A DNA stretch of 43,728 bases from CBIHNH01 sp966211425 (GTDB lineage: Bacteria; Patescibacteriota; Saccharimonadia; Saccharimonadales; Saccharimonadaceae): assembly GCA_966211425.1 (NCBI GenBank), contig CBIHNH010000002.1:1-43728 (forward strand). Reading direction: 5' to 3'. Both the position numbers and the translations under genes were made by a program. Positions 24,132 through 30,252 of the stretch are shown piece by piece; positions within the stretch are counted from its first letter, which is position 1, and each line of letters starts with the position of its first letter. The notes below the pieces were generated by a model that saw only the letters and a program-made list of their open reading frames with translations, did not search any database and was not told the origin of the DNA.

Positions 24132-24359
24132 ATGCCATACAACAACCTATCCGAACTACCCGAGAGCGTACAGGGCGTCCTACCTGAGCATGCCCAGGAG
24201 ATATACAAAGAGGCGTTTAACAGTGCTTATGAACAGTACAAGAACCCCGAAGAACGACGCGACGATGCTGATCGCGAAGAGGTGGCACACCGGGTTGCGT
24301 GGTCAGCCGTAAAAAAGGTTTACGAAAAGGGCGACGACGAGCGATGGCACCGGAAATAG
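24132..24359 (+). CDS. ChaB family protein
   Basis: A 75-residue ChaB-type protein: PYNNLSELPESVQGVLPEHA, then QEIYKEAFNSAYEQY and DREEVAHRVAWSAVKKVYEK, the family's conserved W-x-x-V-K-x-x-Y. It was named a cation transport regulator in E. coli, though its real role is unclear; it is often found with stress genes. The frame opens at 24066, but ATG 24132 has GGAGG upstream and fits the family start. It overlaps the DNA glycosylase gene by 16 nt. Confidence 0.9.
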   Translation: MPYNNLSELPESVQGVLPEHAQEIYKEAFNSAYEQYKNPEERRDDADREEVAHRVAWSAVKKVYEKGDDERWHRK

Positions 24360-24943
24360 CCCGAAACGTCGAGGGTGTATTTCCGGTATTTCTAGGCGAA
24401 GACGCGACAAACGTAGCGCAAAAACTACTCGGCTGTTATTTGATCCGTTCGTTTGGCAGCCAGTCGATCCGCGCTCGTATCGTTGAGACTGAGAGTTATG
24501 ACGAGACTGATGCTGCCAGCCATAGCTATAACGGCCGGACCTCGCGGACCGACGTCATGTTCGGAGACAGTGGACACCTCTACGTTTATTTCACCTACGG
24601 CATGCACTACTGCTGTAACGTTGTGACTGGTACGCCGGGCGAGGGTTCTGCTGTGCTGATCCGAGCGGTTGAACCACTTGACGGCCATGATGCGCTGGTG
24701 GCTCGACGTGGCAAGGACGGCGTCGAGGTGACCAATGGCCCGGCAAAGCTATGCCAGGCGCTCGAGATTGATCGTGAACTCAACGGCCACAACCTGCAGT
24801 TTTCCCCGCTTCAGTTGGCAACAGGGCCACCGCTAGACCCAGATACCATCATCACGACGCCGCGAATCGGCATCAGCCGAGAACGAGAGGCGATGCGCCG
24901 GTTTTATATCCGAGGCAACCCGTACGTCTCACGGACCGAATAA
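24344..24943 (+). CDS. 3-methyladenine DNA glycosylase (AAG/MPG family)
   Basis: 200 residues of the mammalian-type alkyladenine glycosylase fold: FLGEDATNVAQKLLGCYLIR, IVETESYDETDAASHSYNGRT (catalytic Glu in VETESY), MFGDSGHLYVYFTYGMHYCCNVV (base-intercalating Tyr), and GPAKLCQAL-x-I. It removes alkylated purines from DNA. The frame opens at 24299; I prefer ATG 24344 (MAPEIARNVEG), which leaves a short overlap with ChaB, while an earlier start would add a basic stretch of no family value. Part of the SDR stress operon. Confidence 0.92.
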   Translation: MAPEIARNVEGVFPVFLGEDATNVAQKLLGCYLIRSFGSQSIRARIVETESYDETDAASHSYNGRTSRTDVMFGDSGHLYVYFTYGMHYCCNVVTGTPGEGSAVLIRAVEPLDGHDALVARRGKDGVEVTNGPAKLCQALEIDRELNGHNLQFSPLQLATGPPLDPDTIITTPRIGISREREAMRRFYIRGNPYVSRTE

Positions 24944-24966
24944 CTAACTCAAGGAGAACAACCATC

Positions 24967-25356
24967 ATGGCCAAACGACAGAAAGAAGACATATTTACCC
25001 GCTTTACTACCAAAACCTCAGAGGTACTTGGGCGCGCTTGGATATTTGCATTGGCCCTGGTGCTGATCGTCATCTGGGGCGCGACAGGACCACTCACGGA
25101 CTATTCTGATACCTGGCAGCTCATCATAAACACCAGTACGACCATCATCACGTTCCTCATGGTATTTATCATCCAGAATACTCAAAACCGTGACAATCTT
25201 GCACTCAATATCAAGCTCGATAAACTGCTCGAAACCCAAGGCATCGATGATCCAGACGTGATCGTCGCTGAAAAGAAGAGTGATAAAAAGCTCGAGAAGG
25301 CGCAGCGGAGAGAGCAGAAGAAAGCCAGCAACGGATCATCAAAGAAAAAGAAGTAG
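24967..25356 (+). CDS. Low-affinity iron permease family protein
   Basis: 129 residues: two membrane helices (about 25-43 and 58-78) with the family motif WQLIINTSTTIITFLMVFIIQNTQNRDNLALNIKLDKLLETQG, then a very Lys-rich tail (EKKSDKKLEKAQRREQKKAS...KKKK). The name comes from yeast Fet4; bacterial two-helix members have no proven iron transport. The start follows AAGGAG. It ends the stress gene run, with no clear terminator before the repeat at 25412. Confidence 0.88.
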   Translation: MAKRQKEDIFTRFTTKTSEVLGRAWIFALALVLIVIWGATGPLTDYSDTWQLIINTSTTIITFLMVFIIQNTQNRDNLALNIKLDKLLETQGIDDPDVIVAEKKSDKKLEKAQRREQKKASNGSSKKKK

Positions 25357-25411
25357 CAGCCACTGATCACCCGTTACGGGATACCGAGGCAAAGTTTTAG
25401 TTTTCGCTAAA

Positions 25412-25445
25412 GTTCGAGACCACTAGCGGGATGCTTATGCTTGCG
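25412..25445 (+). repeat. Dispersed intergenic repeat, divergent copy 1
   Basis: GTTCGAGA-CCACTAG (25412-25426), then a stretch shared with copy 4 (25419-25443 versus 27112-27136; both end ATGCTTATGCTTGC). CGCTA (25405-25409) and TAGCG (25424-25428) form an inverted repeat. It lacks the GCGAAG block of the other copies. Confidence 0.5.
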
Positions 25446-25479
25446 TATTTAATCTGCGACATCTAATGTATTTCTACTG

Positions 25480-26016
25480 ATGAATGAAACTTTCAAAGAA
25501 CTCGTAGGCATTGGCGTTACTTTCGCCAGGTACGGTCTTGCAGAAAGAACAGCAAAACATGTAAGAGAAGATAAGCCGATATTCATGGATATGCTAGGTG
25601 TAATTTCTGCAGATCTTATGGATGGGGTCATATTACGAAAGTTCGAAATGGATACCCCGACACGTCGTTTAGCGGACGGAATTGTAGACTATCTATCGAT
25701 TGCTCGAGTAGGTGCAGAAGTCGCAACAAAGCATCCTGAGACTCGTCCCTATTTAGGCGCGCTGGCTATAAGGAGCTTGTTAGTGGGAAGTCTTAATATT
25801 ACGCATCAGGCTTTAACAGGTGAAATAACTAAGAGTTCTTCACGCCATAGGTTGACTACTTTATCTGCGGCGGCCTTTGCATTAACTGCGGTAAGAGGAA
25901 AAAATAACGAATCAAATCTTGCAGGAGCGGGTATGGTCGGAATAGCTATAATAAATACACCACCCTATCTCAAGGGTTTAGGGCGCACCAATTCTGATGG
26001 AATCCGGCACGTCTAA
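25480..26016 (+). CDS. Divergent CDP-alcohol phosphatidyltransferase-like membrane protein
   Basis: 178 residues, AT-richer than neighbours. The segment ISADLMDGVILRKFEMDTPT followed by RRLADGIVDYLSIARV lines up with the CDP-alcohol phosphotransferase signature D-x2-D-G-x2-A-R-x(n)-G-x3-D-x3-D: DLMDG, then LR, then D and D four apart in ADGIVDY. The usual Gly before the third Asp is Arg here and the Ala before Arg is Leu. Later hydrophobic stretches fit the remaining membrane helices. If active it would make a phospholipid head-group link; the altered residues make this doubtful. It is the first gene of the repeat-flanked array. Confidence 0.45.
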   Translation: MNETFKELVGIGVTFARYGLAERTAKHVREDKPIFMDMLGVISADLMDGVILRKFEMDTPTRRLADGIVDYLSIARVGAEVATKHPETRPYLGALAIRSLLVGSLNITHQALTGEITKSSSRHRLTTLSAAAFALTAVRGKNNESNLAGAGMVGIAIINTPPYLKGLGRTNSDGIRHV

Positions 26017-26025
26017 TATGCAAAA

Positions 26026-26046
26026 GTTGCGAAGTACGTCCACTAG
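26026..26046 (+). repeat. Dispersed intergenic repeat, copy 2
   Basis: GTTGCGAAGTACGTCCACTA (plus G), starting 10 nt after the stop codon at 26016. Identical over 21 nt to copy 4 at 27098-27118. Confidence 0.75.
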
Positions 26047-26068
26047 GGGGAGCTAATTGACTACACTT

Positions 26069-26096
26069 AAAGAATCTCGATCAGGAGATTCTTTTT
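26069..26096 (+). terminator. Intrinsic terminator
   Basis: A perfect 10-bp stem (26069-26078 with 26085-26094), loop GATCAG, running into a T tract. Confidence 0.85.
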
Positions 26097-26100
26097 CGTT

Positions 26101-26109
26101 TGTTATGAT
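26101..26109 (+). promoter_or_regulatory. Extended -10, leaderless, for the RBBP9-like hydrolase
   Basis: TGTTATGAT (TG-n-TATGAT) ends exactly 6 nt before ATG 26116. Confidence 0.65.
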
Positions 26110-26115
26110 GAAAGT

Positions 26116-26685
26116 ATGACGAATGCAATTTTGCTACACGGCCTGACTTCTGAAAAAGAATATTTCAATGAAGAATACCCTAGCTCAAGTAACTCTCATT
26201 GGCTTCCGTGGTTGCAGAAACGGCTTCTTATGGCAGGTATTAATACTGCAACCCCTGAAGTCCCAAAACCTTTTGAGATGAGCTGGAACAATTGGGTTAA
26301 AGAAATTGAACGTTTCGAAATAAATGAAAATACGATATTGGTAGGCCATAGTATGGGTGGCGGTTTTTGGATAAAGTACCTAACCGAGCGTCCTACGCTA
26401 AAGGTAAAAAAAGTGGTACTTGTAGCGCCTTGGTTAAACTTAGGCCATGAAGTGGATTCTGATTTCTTCAATTTTGAGCTTAAGAAGCAGATTCAAGACC
26501 AAGCTGGTGAATTCGTAATATATGCTTCAGATAACGACATGCAAGAAGTTCAACGTACTACAGATTTTCTCAAAAGTAATCTACTAAAAGCTAAGTATGT
26601 AGGGTTTCATGACTACGGCCACTTCTGCTATCGAGATTTAAAAACCGATGAGTTTCCTGAACTTCTTTCAGAAATAACTGCTTAG
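26116..26685 (+). CDS. RBBP9/YdeN-family alpha/beta hydrolase
   Basis: 189 residues: AILLHGLTSEKEYF (oxyanion region), HWLPWLQKRLLMAGI, nucleophile elbow LVGHSMGGGFW (catalytic Ser), KVVLVAPWLN, an Asp in IYASDNDMQEV, and the catalytic His in FHDYGHFC. The family (RBBP9, YdeN) consists of small serine hydrolases of unknown substrate. It is AT-rich with codon use unlike the flanking chromosome and lies between two repeat copies, so it behaves as one cassette of the array. Leaderless promoter. Confidence 0.87.
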   Translation: MTNAILLHGLTSEKEYFNEEYPSSSNSHWLPWLQKRLLMAGINTATPEVPKPFEMSWNNWVKEIERFEINENTILVGHSMGGGFWIKYLTERPTLKVKKVVLVAPWLNLGHEVDSDFFNFELKKQIQDQAGEFVIYASDNDMQEVQRTTDFLKSNLLKAKYVGFHDYGHFCYRDLKTDEFPELLSEITA

Positions 26686-26689
26686 TAAA

Positions 26690-26755
26690 GTTGCGAAGCG
26701 CGTCCAGTGGCGGGGGCAAACATAAGCGTTTTGCGGAAGCAAAGTACTTATGTTT
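26690..26755 (+). repeat. Dispersed intergenic repeat, copy 3, with long hairpin
   Basis: GTTGCGAAGCGCGTCCAGTG starts 5 nt after the stop at 26685. Behind it AAACATAAG (26718-26726) pairs with CTTATGTTT (26747-26755), and GTTTTGC with GCAAAGT inside around a GGAA loop, a 16-17 bp hairpin. Confidence 0.75.
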
Positions 26756-26791
26756 ATTTATGGTCCTGCTTTAGCTTATACTTAATACACT

Positions 26792-27094
26792 TTGCTTTAC
26801 CATAAACATAGACATCATAGAACTAAAAAAAGAAAAAAACTCACGCCAGTTGATAAGTTGATGTATTTTGTATCATTTGCTTATCCTTTTACTGCAATAC
26901 CCCAGCTGTACAAAGTCTATATAACCCACGATGTAAGCAGCCTAGCTTTGAGCAGTTGGGTGTTATACGTTATTTTCGGATCAGTGTTCGTTGTCTACGC
27001 TTTTTCTAAAAGATTAAAACCGCTAATTATAGAGGGTTTACTATGGCTGCTAATCTATCTTTTGATGGTAATCGCGATTCTTATATTTGGTTGA
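26792..27094 (+). CDS. SemiSWEET/PQ-loop sugar transporter-like protein
   Basis: 100 residues: a basic N-terminus then three membrane helices. The segment YPFTAIPQLYKVYITHDVSS carries the PQ motif of PQ-loop/SemiSWEET proteins, and LALSSWVLYVIFGSVFVVYAF and IIEGLLWLLIYLLMV form the other helices. SemiSWEETs dimerise to move sugars. The only upstream start codon is TTG 26792, 9 nt after TATACT; the first in-frame ATG (MYFVSF, codon 24) would lose most of the basic tail but keep the domain. It lies between repeat copies 3 and 4. Confidence 0.75.
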   Translation: MLYHKHRHHRTKKRKKLTPVDKLMYFVSFAYPFTAIPQLYKVYITHDVSSLALSSWVLYVIFGSVFVVYAFSKRLKPLIIEGLLWLLIYLLMVIAILIFG

Positions 27095-27097
27095 GTA

Positions 27098-27136
27098 GTT
27101 GCGAAGTACGTCCACTAGGAGAATGCTTATGCTTGC
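27098..27136 (+). repeat. Dispersed intergenic repeat, copy 4
   Basis: GTTGCGAAGTACGTCCACTA, then GGAGAATGCTTATGCTTGC, 4 nt after the stop at 27094. ACTAG pairs with CTAGT (27141-27145) downstream. Confidence 0.75.
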
Positions 27137-27175
27137 TGGTCTAGTTGGGCGGTAGTATTCTGGCCCTACATCCAA

Positions 27176-27379
27176 ATGGAAGAGGTGAGGGTAGTGGCAG
27201 CGAGTCGGGAACCGAAATCCCCTGAAGGAAAGAGGGCGATGCGCGCCCATAACAACCCCAGCAGTGAGCCGACAGGCCACTTCTCGGGCCGGTGCTCAAA
27301 CTGCGGATCGAATGATCTATGGGACGACAACCTCGCCTACGGGTGCAACTCATGCGGTGCTTTTCTGGGCACCAACTAA
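27176..27379 (+). CDS. Small zinc-ribbon protein
   Basis: 67 residues from ATG 27176, or 46 from ATG 27239, which has GAAAGAGGG in front and is the better supported start by ribosome binding site. The C-terminal part holds CSNC-x13-CNSC, a small zinc ribbon (GRCSNCGSNDLWDDNLAYGC and NSCGAF). The region before it is basic and unstructured. A role in nucleic-acid or protein binding is likely but unspecific. Third cassette of the repeat array, followed by a complex hairpin. Confidence 0.55.
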   Translation: MEEVRVVAASREPKSPEGKRAMRAHNNPSSEPTGHFSGRCSNCGSNDLWDDNLAYGCNSCGAFLGTN

Positions 27380-27380
27380 C

Positions 27381-27437
27381 GCCCTACGGCAACAGTGTCG
27401 AGCAGATAGCTCCACGTTGATAACGTAGGGCTTTCTG
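27381..27437 (+). terminator. Large imperfect hairpin, possible terminator or structured element
   Basis: GCCCTACG (27381-27388) pairs with CGTAGGGC (27424-27431); inside, CAAC/GTTG, GTG/CAC and GAGC/GCTC continue the stem with small bulges to the loop AGATA. It is followed by TTTCTGTTT. It starts 2 nt after the stop of the zinc-ribbon gene. Confidence 0.55.
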
Positions 27438-27447
27438 TTTGTGAATG

Positions 27448-27468
27448 GCTGCGAAGCGCGTCCACATG
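27448..27468 (+). repeat. Dispersed intergenic repeat, copy 5
   Basis: GCTGCGAAGCGCGTCCACAT (plus G), close to copy 3. It lies behind the hairpin rather than directly behind a stop codon. Confidence 0.7.
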
Positions 27469-27490
27469 GTGGAGTAGAGTGTAGCCGTTT

Positions 27491-27499
27491 TGCTATCAT
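27491..27499 (+). promoter_or_regulatory. Extended -10, leaderless, for the MazG-like gene
   Basis: TGCTATCAT (TG-n-TATCAT) ends exactly 6 nt before ATG 27506. Confidence 0.6.
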
Positions 27500-27505
27500 G
27501 AAGTT

Positions 27506-27832
27506 ATGACTTTAGAAGAACTGCAATCAAGTGCTGTCGAGATACGAGACAAATACGATGAGTTAAATAGGCAAAAACGGGGCATCACCTGGAATGAGCA
27601 ACAACTAATGGCTGGTTTCGTCGGTGATGTCGGTGACTTGTCAAAGGTTATCATGGCAAAACATGGCCTACGCGACATGGACGATGTGGATCAAAAGCTA
27701 GCCCATGAATTGTCCGACTGCCTATGGTCGATCCTGGTTCTTGCGAGTAAATACGACATAGACCTGAGCGCAGAGTTTCAAAAAACCATGAGGGAACTCA
27801 GCGCTCGGATCGATACTGGGCTAGCAGCGTAG
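27506..27832 (+). CDS. MazG-like nucleotide pyrophosphohydrolase
   Basis: 108 residues, all helical: LMAGFVGDVGDLSKVIMAKHGLRD and LAHELSDCLWSILVLASKYDID give the MazG/all-alpha NTP-PPase pattern, where acidic residues of two helices bind Mg2+. The usual E-x-x-E of the first helix appears as G-D-V-G-D, and E-L-S-D matches the E-x-x-D of the second, so activity may be modified. It would hydrolyse non-canonical or excess NTPs. Leaderless; last gene behind the repeat array. Confidence 0.75.
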   Translation: MTLEELQSSAVEIRDKYDELNRQKRGITWNEQQLMAGFVGDVGDLSKVIMAKHGLRDMDDVDQKLAHELSDCLWSILVLASKYDIDLSAEFQKTMRELSARIDTGLAA

Positions 27833-27974
27833 TCACGAAATGTATTGATGTGAGGGTGAACCGCAGCAAATACGACCGAAAATAATCAAACAATTCTGCA
27901 GTCTCGATACATATTTGCTCACGTATACAAAAACGTATAGATTCGCAATAAATTGACCGCTATAGGTAGTGTAA

Positions 27975-28604
27975 CTACGCTACAGGTGGTGTATTTTCGA
28001 GTGATTTCCAGAGGTACCAGCTAGCAACGGATTCGTATGGTTTCCAGCCATTTTTGGCTGCGATCTGTTCGATATCCGCCGGTGACGGTAGCGTGTTGAG
28101 CGAGTAGAGACGCCCTACGGCGTTTTTGATGCCGAGGTCACCGACCGGCAAGACATTAAAACGCCCCATACAGAACATCAAAAACATATGGACGGTCCAC
28201 TCACCGATCCCCTTCACTGCGGTGAGCTCCGTGATTATCTCGGCGTTGGTGAGCTGGTCGAGATGATCGAACCGAACCGAGCCGTCGAGCACCCGAGAAG
28301 CCAAGTCTTTGATGTAGCGGGTTTTTTGGCCGCTGAGCCCAACGGCGCGCAGTTCGCTGTCCTCGCGCGCGAGGATCACATCTGGTTCAGGAAACTGCTC
28401 AAAACTATCAACAAACCGCTTATAGATCGTCGCCGCGGCCTTGACGCTGAGTTGTTGTGAGATGATACTCTCAACTAACTCACGGTAGTAGTCGGTGTGT
28501 GGCCGAAACGTCGGTTGCGGATACCGGTGGATGAGCTCGGCTAAGCGCATATCGTTTTCTGCGATATGGGCGATGCCGACCTCTAGCTCTTCGTGCCACG
28601 TCAT
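27975..28604 (-). CDS. AlkA-type 3-methyladenine DNA glycosylase (HhH-GPD)
   Basis: About 209 residues: YYRELVESIISQQLSVKAAATIYKRF, the helix-hairpin-helix LTAVKGIGEWTVHMFLMFCMGRFNVLPVGDLGIKNAVGRLY with catalytic Asp in PVGDLG, and W-K-P-Y-x-S-x-A-S-W-Y-L-W. This matches the short, bacterial AlkA-like family without the N-terminal domain. It removes alkylated bases. The frame opens at 28613, but ATG 28604 lies 7 nt after an extended -10 TGCTACCAT, so I prefer it. It is divergent from the PCD-like gene with 32 nt between starts. Confidence 0.9.
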   Translation of the reverse strand: MTWHEELEVGIAHIAENDMRLAELIHRYPQPTFRPHTDYYRELVESIISQQLSVKAAATIYKRFVDSFEQFPEPDVILAREDSELRAVGLSGQKTRYIKDLASRVLDGSVRFDHLDQLTNAEIITELTAVKGIGEWTVHMFLMFCMGRFNVLPVGDLGIKNAVGRLYSLNTLPSPADIEQIAAKNGWKPYESVASWYLWKSLENTPPVA

Positions 28605-28611
28605 ACATCCC

Positions 28612-28630
28612 ATGGTAGCACTGTTATACT
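28612..28630. promoter_or_regulatory. Back-to-back extended -10 elements (two-way leaderless promoter)
   Basis: Minus strand TGCTACCAT (28612-28620) serves the AlkA-type gene; plus strand TGTTATACT (28622-28630) serves the PCD-like gene, ending 6 nt before its ATG. Only one base separates the two elements. Confidence 0.65.
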
Positions 28631-28636
28631 GGATGT

Positions 28637-28903
28637 ATGAGTAACCAAGACGACCTCGCAGTAGAATGGTCAGACATCGAAGGCGAAGGACTGGTCCGGG
28701 TTTTTCCAGTCACGGCCTTTAAGACCGGTTTTGTGCTAACGGCGCATATCGGCTTAGCTGCGGAACAAACCGACTACTATCCGGAAATTTTGCTGACGTC
28801 AAAGAAAGTGATCGTTACGATCCCGCCACACGATGACGGGCTTGACCATCGGCTGGCGCATGCGATCGACGACGTACTGGACGATGCAGCTAAGCAGCAG
28901 TGA
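28637..28903 (+). CDS. Pterin-4a-carbinolamine dehydratase-like protein
   Basis: 88 residues that follow the PCD fold order: F-K-T-G-F-V-L-T-A-H-I-G-L-A-A-E, then TDYYPEILLTSKKVIVTIPPHDDGLDHRLAHAIDDV. In true PCD enzymes the active site is H-H-P and T-H-x3-G-L-T-x2-D; here the two His are Tyr-Tyr and the later motif is P-H-D-D-G-L-D. Dehydratase activity is therefore doubtful; a protein-binding role like DCoH is possible. It overlaps the MutY-like gene by about 20 nt. Confidence 0.6.
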   Translation: MSNQDDLAVEWSDIEGEGLVRVFPVTAFKTGFVLTAHIGLAAEQTDYYPEILLTSKKVIVTIPPHDDGLDHRLAHAIDDVLDDAAKQQ

Positions 28904-29717
28904 GGTAGGAGCATTTCGGGAGCAGGTCTGGGAGTATTATCGACAGGCCGGGCGGCGTATGCCATGGCGAGACGACCCGAGCCCATATAGAGTGCTGGTT
29001 AGTGAACTTATGTTACAGCAAACCCAAGTTTCTCGGGTAGTGCCAAAGTTTGAAACGTTTATGTACACGTGCGATAGTTTTGCATCGCTCGCCAACGTCC
29101 CGCTGTCGACAGTTCTCGAGCTGTGGTCCGGTCTCGGCTATAACCGCCGCGCCAAGTACCTGCACCAAACGGCTCGGATCGTTGTCCATGATTACGATGG
29201 TTTGTTGCCATCATCTCGCGACGAGCTGATCAAGCTCCCGGGCGTCGGTACGAATACCGCCGGGGCAATCCTGGCATATGCCTATAACCGGCCGGTCGTG
29301 TTCATCGAGACCAACATTCGTACCGTGTATTTTCATCATTTTTATGCTGATCACACCGACCAAGTATCCGATAAACAGCTCGAAACGCTCGTCGAGCAAA
29401 CACTTGATCGCGACAATCCACGTGAGTGGTACTGGGCGCTGATGGACTACGGTGCGTTTCTAAAAAAGACCGTCGGTGGCCGACTCTCCAGCTCGTCGCA
29501 CTACGTCAAGCAAACGCCGCTAAAAGGCTCTGCCCGAGAAATGAGAGGGCGTATCTTGCGGGCATTGATCACTGGAAAGCAGGACGAGCAGCTGCTCCGA
29601 GAGACTGTCCTATGGGATGAACGGTTTGAGCCAGCGCTCGCTGCGCTGAGTCGAGAGGGTTTGATCGAGAAAACTGGCGGTTATTTTCGTTTGACAGGAG
29701 ACAGCGAAACGACATAA
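28884..29717 (+). CDS. MutY-like adenine DNA glycosylase lacking the Fe-S cluster
   Basis: An HhH-GPD glycosylase: RRMPWRDDPSPYRVLVSELMLQQTQVSRVVPKF (MutY-type PWR and catalytic Glu in SELMLQQTQ), LWSGLGYNRRAKYLHQTA and the HhH LIKLPGVGTNTAGAILAYAY. After MDYGAFLKKTVGG, where MutY has C-x6-C-x2-C-x5-C, there is no Cys at all, so the 4Fe-4S cluster is missing; the C-terminal 8-oxoG domain is replaced by a short winged-helix-like end. The position of the catalytic Asp reads I-E-T-N-I-R-T. ATG 28884 is preferred over the longer frame from 28833. Confidence 0.85.
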   Translation: MQLSSSEVGAFREQVWEYYRQAGRRMPWRDDPSPYRVLVSELMLQQTQVSRVVPKFETFMYTCDSFASLANVPLSTVLELWSGLGYNRRAKYLHQTARIVVHDYDGLLPSSRDELIKLPGVGTNTAGAILAYAYNRPVVFIETNIRTVYFHHFYADHTDQVSDKQLETLVEQTLDRDNPREWYWALMDYGAFLKKTVGGRLSSSSHYVKQTPLKGSAREMRGRILRALITGKQDEQLLRETVLWDERFEPALAALSREGLIEKTGGYFRLTGDSETT

Positions 29718-29727
29718 TAGAGGGGAT

Positions 29728-30252
29728 ATGAAACGCTTTTCACTCCTTGTCGCCGTATTTTTGACGCTCCTCGCGTCACCTGGCGTACGCGCTGAAACTA
29801 CTCAGCCTTTGACGGACCAGTATATCGCGGCGATTCGTGAAGGTTGTTCGAATGCCCTCCGCGGTATCTTGCAGGTGCAAAAGAGCGAGGCTGTGACTCG
29901 GGTGAACCGCGGTCGTGAATACGAGTCAACGCTCCGGCTGATGGTCGCGCTCAACACCCGTATCGTCGCGAACAAGCTCGATGTTCCGGCGCTGACGAGC
30001 GCATCTTCGCGGCTACAGGCAAAGTTCAGTGATTTCCAGCGACATTATCTCGACTATGCCGATAAGATGGACGCCACGCTCGCCGTAAACTGCAAAGAAG
30101 CACAAGTGACGTTCTATGATAATCTGAACGCTGCTCGTGAGGCGCGTGCCGTGGTAGCGAACGATGTCTCGCAGATGGCAACCATCATGGATGAGTACCA
30201 GGCAGGGCTCGATGCTTTTAAGGCGACCGTCTCGCAAGGTGGTGAATCATGA
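29728..30252 (+). CDS. Exported helical protein of unknown function
   Basis: 174 residues: signal peptide MKRFSLLVAVFLTLLASPGVRA with a likely cut after VRA, then an all-helical body with two Cys (EGCSNAL and VNCKEAQ) that could form a disulfide. It resembles no family I know. CATAAT lies 9 nt before the ATG, with GAGGGG in between. It overlaps the next membrane protein by 4 nt; the two probably form one envelope complex. Confidence 0.6.
   Translation: MKRFSLLVAVFLTLLASPGVRAETTQPLTDQYIAAIREGCSNALRGILQVQKSEAVTRVNRGREYESTLRLMVALNTRIVANKLDVPALTSASSRLQAKFSDFQRHYLDYADKMDATLAVNCKEAQVTFYDNLNAAREARAVVANDVSQMATIMDEYQAGLDAFKATVSQGGES

Noticed and set aside
25412..27468. Classical integron attC array
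   Set aside because: No GTTRRRY/RYYYAAC pair is shared by the copies and no integron integrase is visible; the single GTTGGGC at 27144 has no matching partner. Kept only as a cassette-like array.
25412..27468. CRISPR array
   Set aside because: Repeat spacing is hundreds of bases and genes lie between; no cas genes. No other regular short repeats with unique spacers were seen.
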